Both the position numbers and the translations under genes were made by a program. Shown piece after piece: positions 30,994 to 33,576 of a stretch of 33,576 nt of DNA. Numbering within the stretch: position 1 is the stretch's first letter; each line of letters starts with the position of its first letter. A model generated the notes under the pieces. The model made no database searches and was not told the DNA's origin. It saw only the letters and a list, made by a program, of their open reading frames with translations. The DNA is from Bradyrhizobium sp. NAS96.2 (GTDB lineage: Bacteria > Pseudomonadota > Alphaproteobacteria > Rhizobiales > Xanthobacteraceae), in assembly GCF_001908235.1 (NCBI RefSeq), contig NZ_LGHK01000172.1, positions 1-33,576 of the forward strand. The letters run 5' to 3'.

Positions 30994-31863
30994 ATGCGAT
31001 CCCGACGCCAATGCCGAGATACCGCGGGCGCTGCGCTGATTGCGCTCGCTGCGGTCGGATACGGCAGCCATGCGCACGCGACCGACGAGATCCAGGTCTA
31101 CAATGCCGGCATCGCGGCGGTCGGCCAGCTCACCGTCCAGCAGCACCTCAACTATGTCGGCATCGGCCAGAAGGACCCGCCCTTCCCCGGCGGTTTTCCG
31201 TCCAACCACAGCCTCAACGGCACGCCGGAGTTTGCCTATGGCATGACGGACTGGTGGGAGCTCGGGCTCTATCTGCCGTTTGCCGTGCAGGACTGGCAGT
31301 TCCTGTCCGACGCCTTCAAGCTGCGCACGCTGTTCGTCTCGCCGAACGCCGACAAGCGCAACCTGTTCTACGGCATCAATTTCGAGCTCAGCTACGAAAT
31401 GCCGAAATTCGCGCAGACCCGCTGGGGCCTCGAAATCCGGCCGATCATCGGCGTGCGCAACGCGGACTATGAATTCATCGTCAACCCGATCGTCGATGTC
31501 GGCTTCGGCCGATATGGCGAGGCGGATTTCGCGCCCGCCGCGCGCGTGGCGCGCAAGCTGAAGGACGATCTGTATGTCGGGCTCGAATATTACGCCGATT
31601 TCGGCAAGATCGGCGCCTTCAGCCCGCTCGCCGAGCAGCAGCATACATTGTTCGCGGTGACCGACTTCAAGGTGGGCGACGTCGACATCGATTTCGGCGT
31701 CGGCTACGGCCTGACACGCGCATCCGACCGGCTCGTGGTCAAGACCATCATAGGATATGCCTTCCCGGTACCTGGCGCCAAGGGAACCACATCGGAGCGG
31801 GCAAGCGCGAACGGCGCCGTCAATCCGCTGGCGCATCTGTCGGCGCGCAGCACGCCGTATTAG
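30994..31863 (+). CDS. Predicted outer-membrane beta-barrel protein
   Basis: This 289-residue protein has an N-terminal signal peptide (ALIALAAVGYGSHAHA, cleavage near residue 29). Alternating amphipathic strands of barrel type follow: FAYGMTDWWELGLYLPF, NLFYGINFELSYEM, RWGLEIRPIIGVR, DLYVGLEYYADFGKIG, IDFGVGYGLT. The layout resembles the MetA/phenol-degradation-type outer-membrane proteins (PF13557-like), which is a guess. GAGG precedes ATG 30994 by six bases, and the gap to mbfA is 16 bp, so they should be co-transcribed under iron control. It may provide an exit through the outer membrane for exported iron; this is inference. Confidence 0.8.
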   Translation: MRSRRQCRDTAGAALIALAAVGYGSHAHATDEIQVYNAGIAAVGQLTVQQHLNYVGIGQKDPPFPGGFPSNHSLNGTPEFAYGMTDWWELGLYLPFAVQDWQFLSDAFKLRTLFVSPNADKRNLFYGINFELSYEMPKFAQTRWGLEIRPIIGVRNADYEFIVNPIVDVGFGRYGEADFAPAARVARKLKDDLYVGLEYYADFGKIGAFSPLAEQQHTLFAVTDFKVGDVDIDFGVGYGLTRASDRLVVKTIIGYAFPVPGAKGTTSERASANGAVNPLAHLSARSTPY

Positions 31864-31899
31864 ATTAACCTGACAATCTCAGAAGCGGTCCGAAAGTCC

Positions 31900-32430
31900 A
31901 TGACCGGTCGTCTGCATTACGGCACCACCGCGAAGCTGCTGCATTGGGTGATCGTCGCCCTGCTGGCCGTGCAGTACCCCATTGGCTGGCTGATGCCGGA
32001 CATTCATCGCGGCCAGGCTCCCGGCGCCGCCATGACGTTTCATATTTCGTTCGGCATCGTCATCCTTGTTCTCATCATGCTGCGGTTTGTCTGGCGGCTG
32101 ACGCACCCGGTTGCGCCGGAAAGCTCGCTGCCGGCGTGGCAACGGCTGAGCTCGGAAGCCGTGCACTGGATGCTCTATGTTTTCGTGCTGGCGACGACCA
32201 TCAGCGGCTGGCTGTTTGCATCATTTCGCGGCTGGACCGTCTCGTTCTTCTACATGATGCCGCTGCCGATGCTGGCCTCGGATAATGCCGCAGCCGGCAA
32301 GGCGATCGACGGCCTGCATCAGGCCGCGGAATGGTCCCTGCTGGTACTGATCTGCCTCCACGTCGCGACAGCGCTGGTGCACCTATTGATCTACCGCGAT
32401 CGCATCATGCAGCGCATGCTCCCGGGCTAG
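31900..32430 (+). CDS. Cytochrome b561 family protein
   Basis: This 176-residue four-helix membrane protein of the bacterial b561 (YodB/CybB) type begins LHYGTTAKLLHWVIVALLAVQY. Candidate haem ligands are His15, His48 (TFHISFG), His140 (GLHQAAEW) and His154 (CLHVATALVH). It moves electrons between quinol and periplasmic acceptors through two b haems. It lies 36 bp after the barrel gene in the same direction and could belong to the mbfA transcript, where electron transfer might help set the iron redox state; this is inference. The ribosome site is weak. Confidence 0.9.
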   Translation: MTGRLHYGTTAKLLHWVIVALLAVQYPIGWLMPDIHRGQAPGAAMTFHISFGIVILVLIMLRFVWRLTHPVAPESSLPAWQRLSSEAVHWMLYVFVLATTISGWLFASFRGWTVSFFYMMPLPMLASDNAAAGKAIDGLHQAAEWSLLVLICLHVATALVHLLIYRDRIMQRMLPG

Positions 32431-32514
32431 GTTGTCGGCGCAATTGCGATCAAGCCGGTCTTGCCCGCCCGCTCCATTCTGCGCATGATCGCCGCCAAAA
32501 TCAGGGAGCACGCC

Positions 32515-33576
32515 GTGGCCAAATCACAATACAGTTTCAAGACCGCCGTCGAACTGTCCGAGGCGCTGCGCACCAAGCAGGTCTCCGCCGTCGAACTCGC
32601 GGAAGACGCGATCGGCCGCATCGAGCGTCATGACGGCAAGGTCAACGCGATCTGCGTGCGCGATTTCGAGCGCGGCCTCGCTGCCGCCCGCGCCGCCGAC
32701 GCCGCGATCGCACGCGGCGAGCACAGGCCGCTGCTCGGCATCCCCATGACGGTAAAGGAATCCTTCAACGTCGCGGGATTGCCGACGACCTGGGGCTTCC
32801 TGCCGCAAAAGGATTTCGTTCCGACTGAGGACGCACTCTCGATCCAGCGGGTGAAGGACGCCGGCGGCGTGATCCTCGGCAAGACCAACGTGCCGGTCGC
32901 GCTCGCCGACTGGCAGAGCTACAACGAGATCTACGGCACCACCAATAATCCCTACGACCTCGGCCGCACGCCGGGGGGCTCCTCCGGCGGATCGTCGGCC
33001 GCACTTGCGGCGGGCTACGGCGCGCTGTCGCTCGGCTCCGATATCGGCGGCTCGCTGCGCGTGCCGGGCTTCCACTGCGGCATCTATGCGCACAAGCCGA
33101 CCTTCGCGCTGCTGCCGTCGCGCGGCCACACCCCGCCGCCGCTGCCGCCACTGCCGTTCGATCGTGATCTGTCCGTGATTGGCCCGATGGCGCGCGGCGC
33201 AGCCGACCTCGCACTCGTGCTCGACGTGATGGCCGGCCCCGATCCGCTCGAAGCCGGCAAGGCCTACCGGCTGGACCTGCCGGCGGCGCGCCACACCGCC
33301 TTGAAGGATTTCCGCATCCTCGTGATCGACAGCGATCCGGTGCTGCCGACCGACAAGGTGATCCGCGGAAGCATCGACAAGCTCGCGAGCAATCTCGACA
33401 AGGCCGGTGCGAAAGTGTCGCGCTCGAGCCCGCTGCTGCCGGACTTCGCCGCGTCCTCGCGGCTTTATATGCGCATCCTGCTGTCGTTCCTCGCGGCGAG
33501 CTTCCCGCCGGAGGTCTATGCCGGCGCCTGCGCGGCGGCAGCCGCGTTGCCGGCCGGCGACACCAGCCTGCAGGCC
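32515..33576 (+). CDS. Amidase signature family protein (3' end beyond window)
   Basis: The frame is open to the window edge (354 residues visible). It has the complete Ser-cisSer-Lys triad: Lys81 (MTVKESF), Ser156 (GGSSGGSS) and Ser180 (GSDIGGSLR). The spacing (75 and 24 residues) is the same as in fatty acid amide hydrolase (K142, S217, S241). I start at GTG 32515, with AGGGAG six bases upstream, and not at the in-frame ATG 32485, which has no ribosome site. It hydrolyses a carboxylic amide; substrate unknown. It lies 84 bp after the cytochrome gene and is probably independent of it. Confidence 0.92.
   Translation, partial: MAKSQYSFKTAVELSEALRTKQVSAVELAEDAIGRIERHDGKVNAICVRDFERGLAAARAADAAIARGEHRPLLGIPMTVKESFNVAGLPTTWGFLPQKDFVPTEDALSIQRVKDAGGVILGKTNVPVALADWQSYNEIYGTTNNPYDLGRTPGGSSGGSSAALAAGYGALSLGSDIGGSLRVPGFHCGIYAHKPTFALLPSRGHTPPPLPPLPFDRDLSVIGPMARGAADLALVLDVMAGPDPLEAGKAYRLDLPAARHTALKDFRILVIDSDPVLPTDKVIRGSIDKLASNLDKAGAKVSRSSPLLPDFAASSRLYMRILLSFLAASFPPEVYAGACAAAAALPAGDTSLQA

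Overview
The window looks like a chromosomal segment of a high-GC alphaproteobacterium, most likely Bradyrhizobium or a close Nitrobacteraceae relative. The basis is the gene set, codon use, the many short palindromic intergenic repeats, an Irr-type iron control element in front of an mbfA gene, and EcfG-type general-stress promoters. This placement is by recognition, not by a database search. I see no rRNA, tRNA, CRISPR array, prophage or insertion sequence.

Layout. 1-551: 5' part of a secreted Cys-rich repeat protein (minus). 754-5137: RND efflux operon (lipoprotein adaptor plus HAE1 pump). 5298-6299: zinc-independent MDR oxidoreductase (minus). 6516-8789: a DAACS symporter followed at once by an amino-acid-type periplasmic binding protein. 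9052-10670: small genes, including a possibly split one, a stand-alone response-regulator receiver and a small helical protein. 10704-13815: ATP-grasp ligase (minus), ferredoxin-NADP reductase and a patatin-like lipase, with a run of three palindromes between the first two. 14010-23636: a minus-strand run holding an unknown protein, a nitroreductase, three acyl-CoA dehydrogenases, a feruloyl-CoA-synthase-like ligase, a crotonase, an SDR and a TetR regulator. Divergent from it are a thiolase and a second acyl-CoA synthetase (23749-26674). Together these genes could carry out ligation and every step of beta-oxidation of an unknown acid. 26788-28546: secreted unknown protein (minus) and an epoxide-hydrolase-like alpha/beta hydrolase.

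28595-32430 is the most interesting part. A periplasmic protein with two runs of 11 histidines has an EcfG-consensus promoter. Tail-to-tail with it is an unknown 240-residue protein whose own upstream region carries a second perfect EcfG-type promoter. Next comes mbfA (ferritin-like domain plus VIT1-like membrane iron exporter) with a sigma70-like promoter overlapped by an Irr box, then a predicted outer-membrane barrel 16 bp downstream and a cytochrome b561. I read this as a stress- and iron-responsive metal-handling island. The window ends inside an amidase gene.

Ten palindromic repeat elements, in about six sequence types, sit in intergenic gaps, including several gaps inside the fatty-acid cluster. 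Where the first ATG, GTG or TTG of an open frame was poorly placed, I chose starts by Shine-Dalgarno spacing and domain boundaries and state this in each entry.
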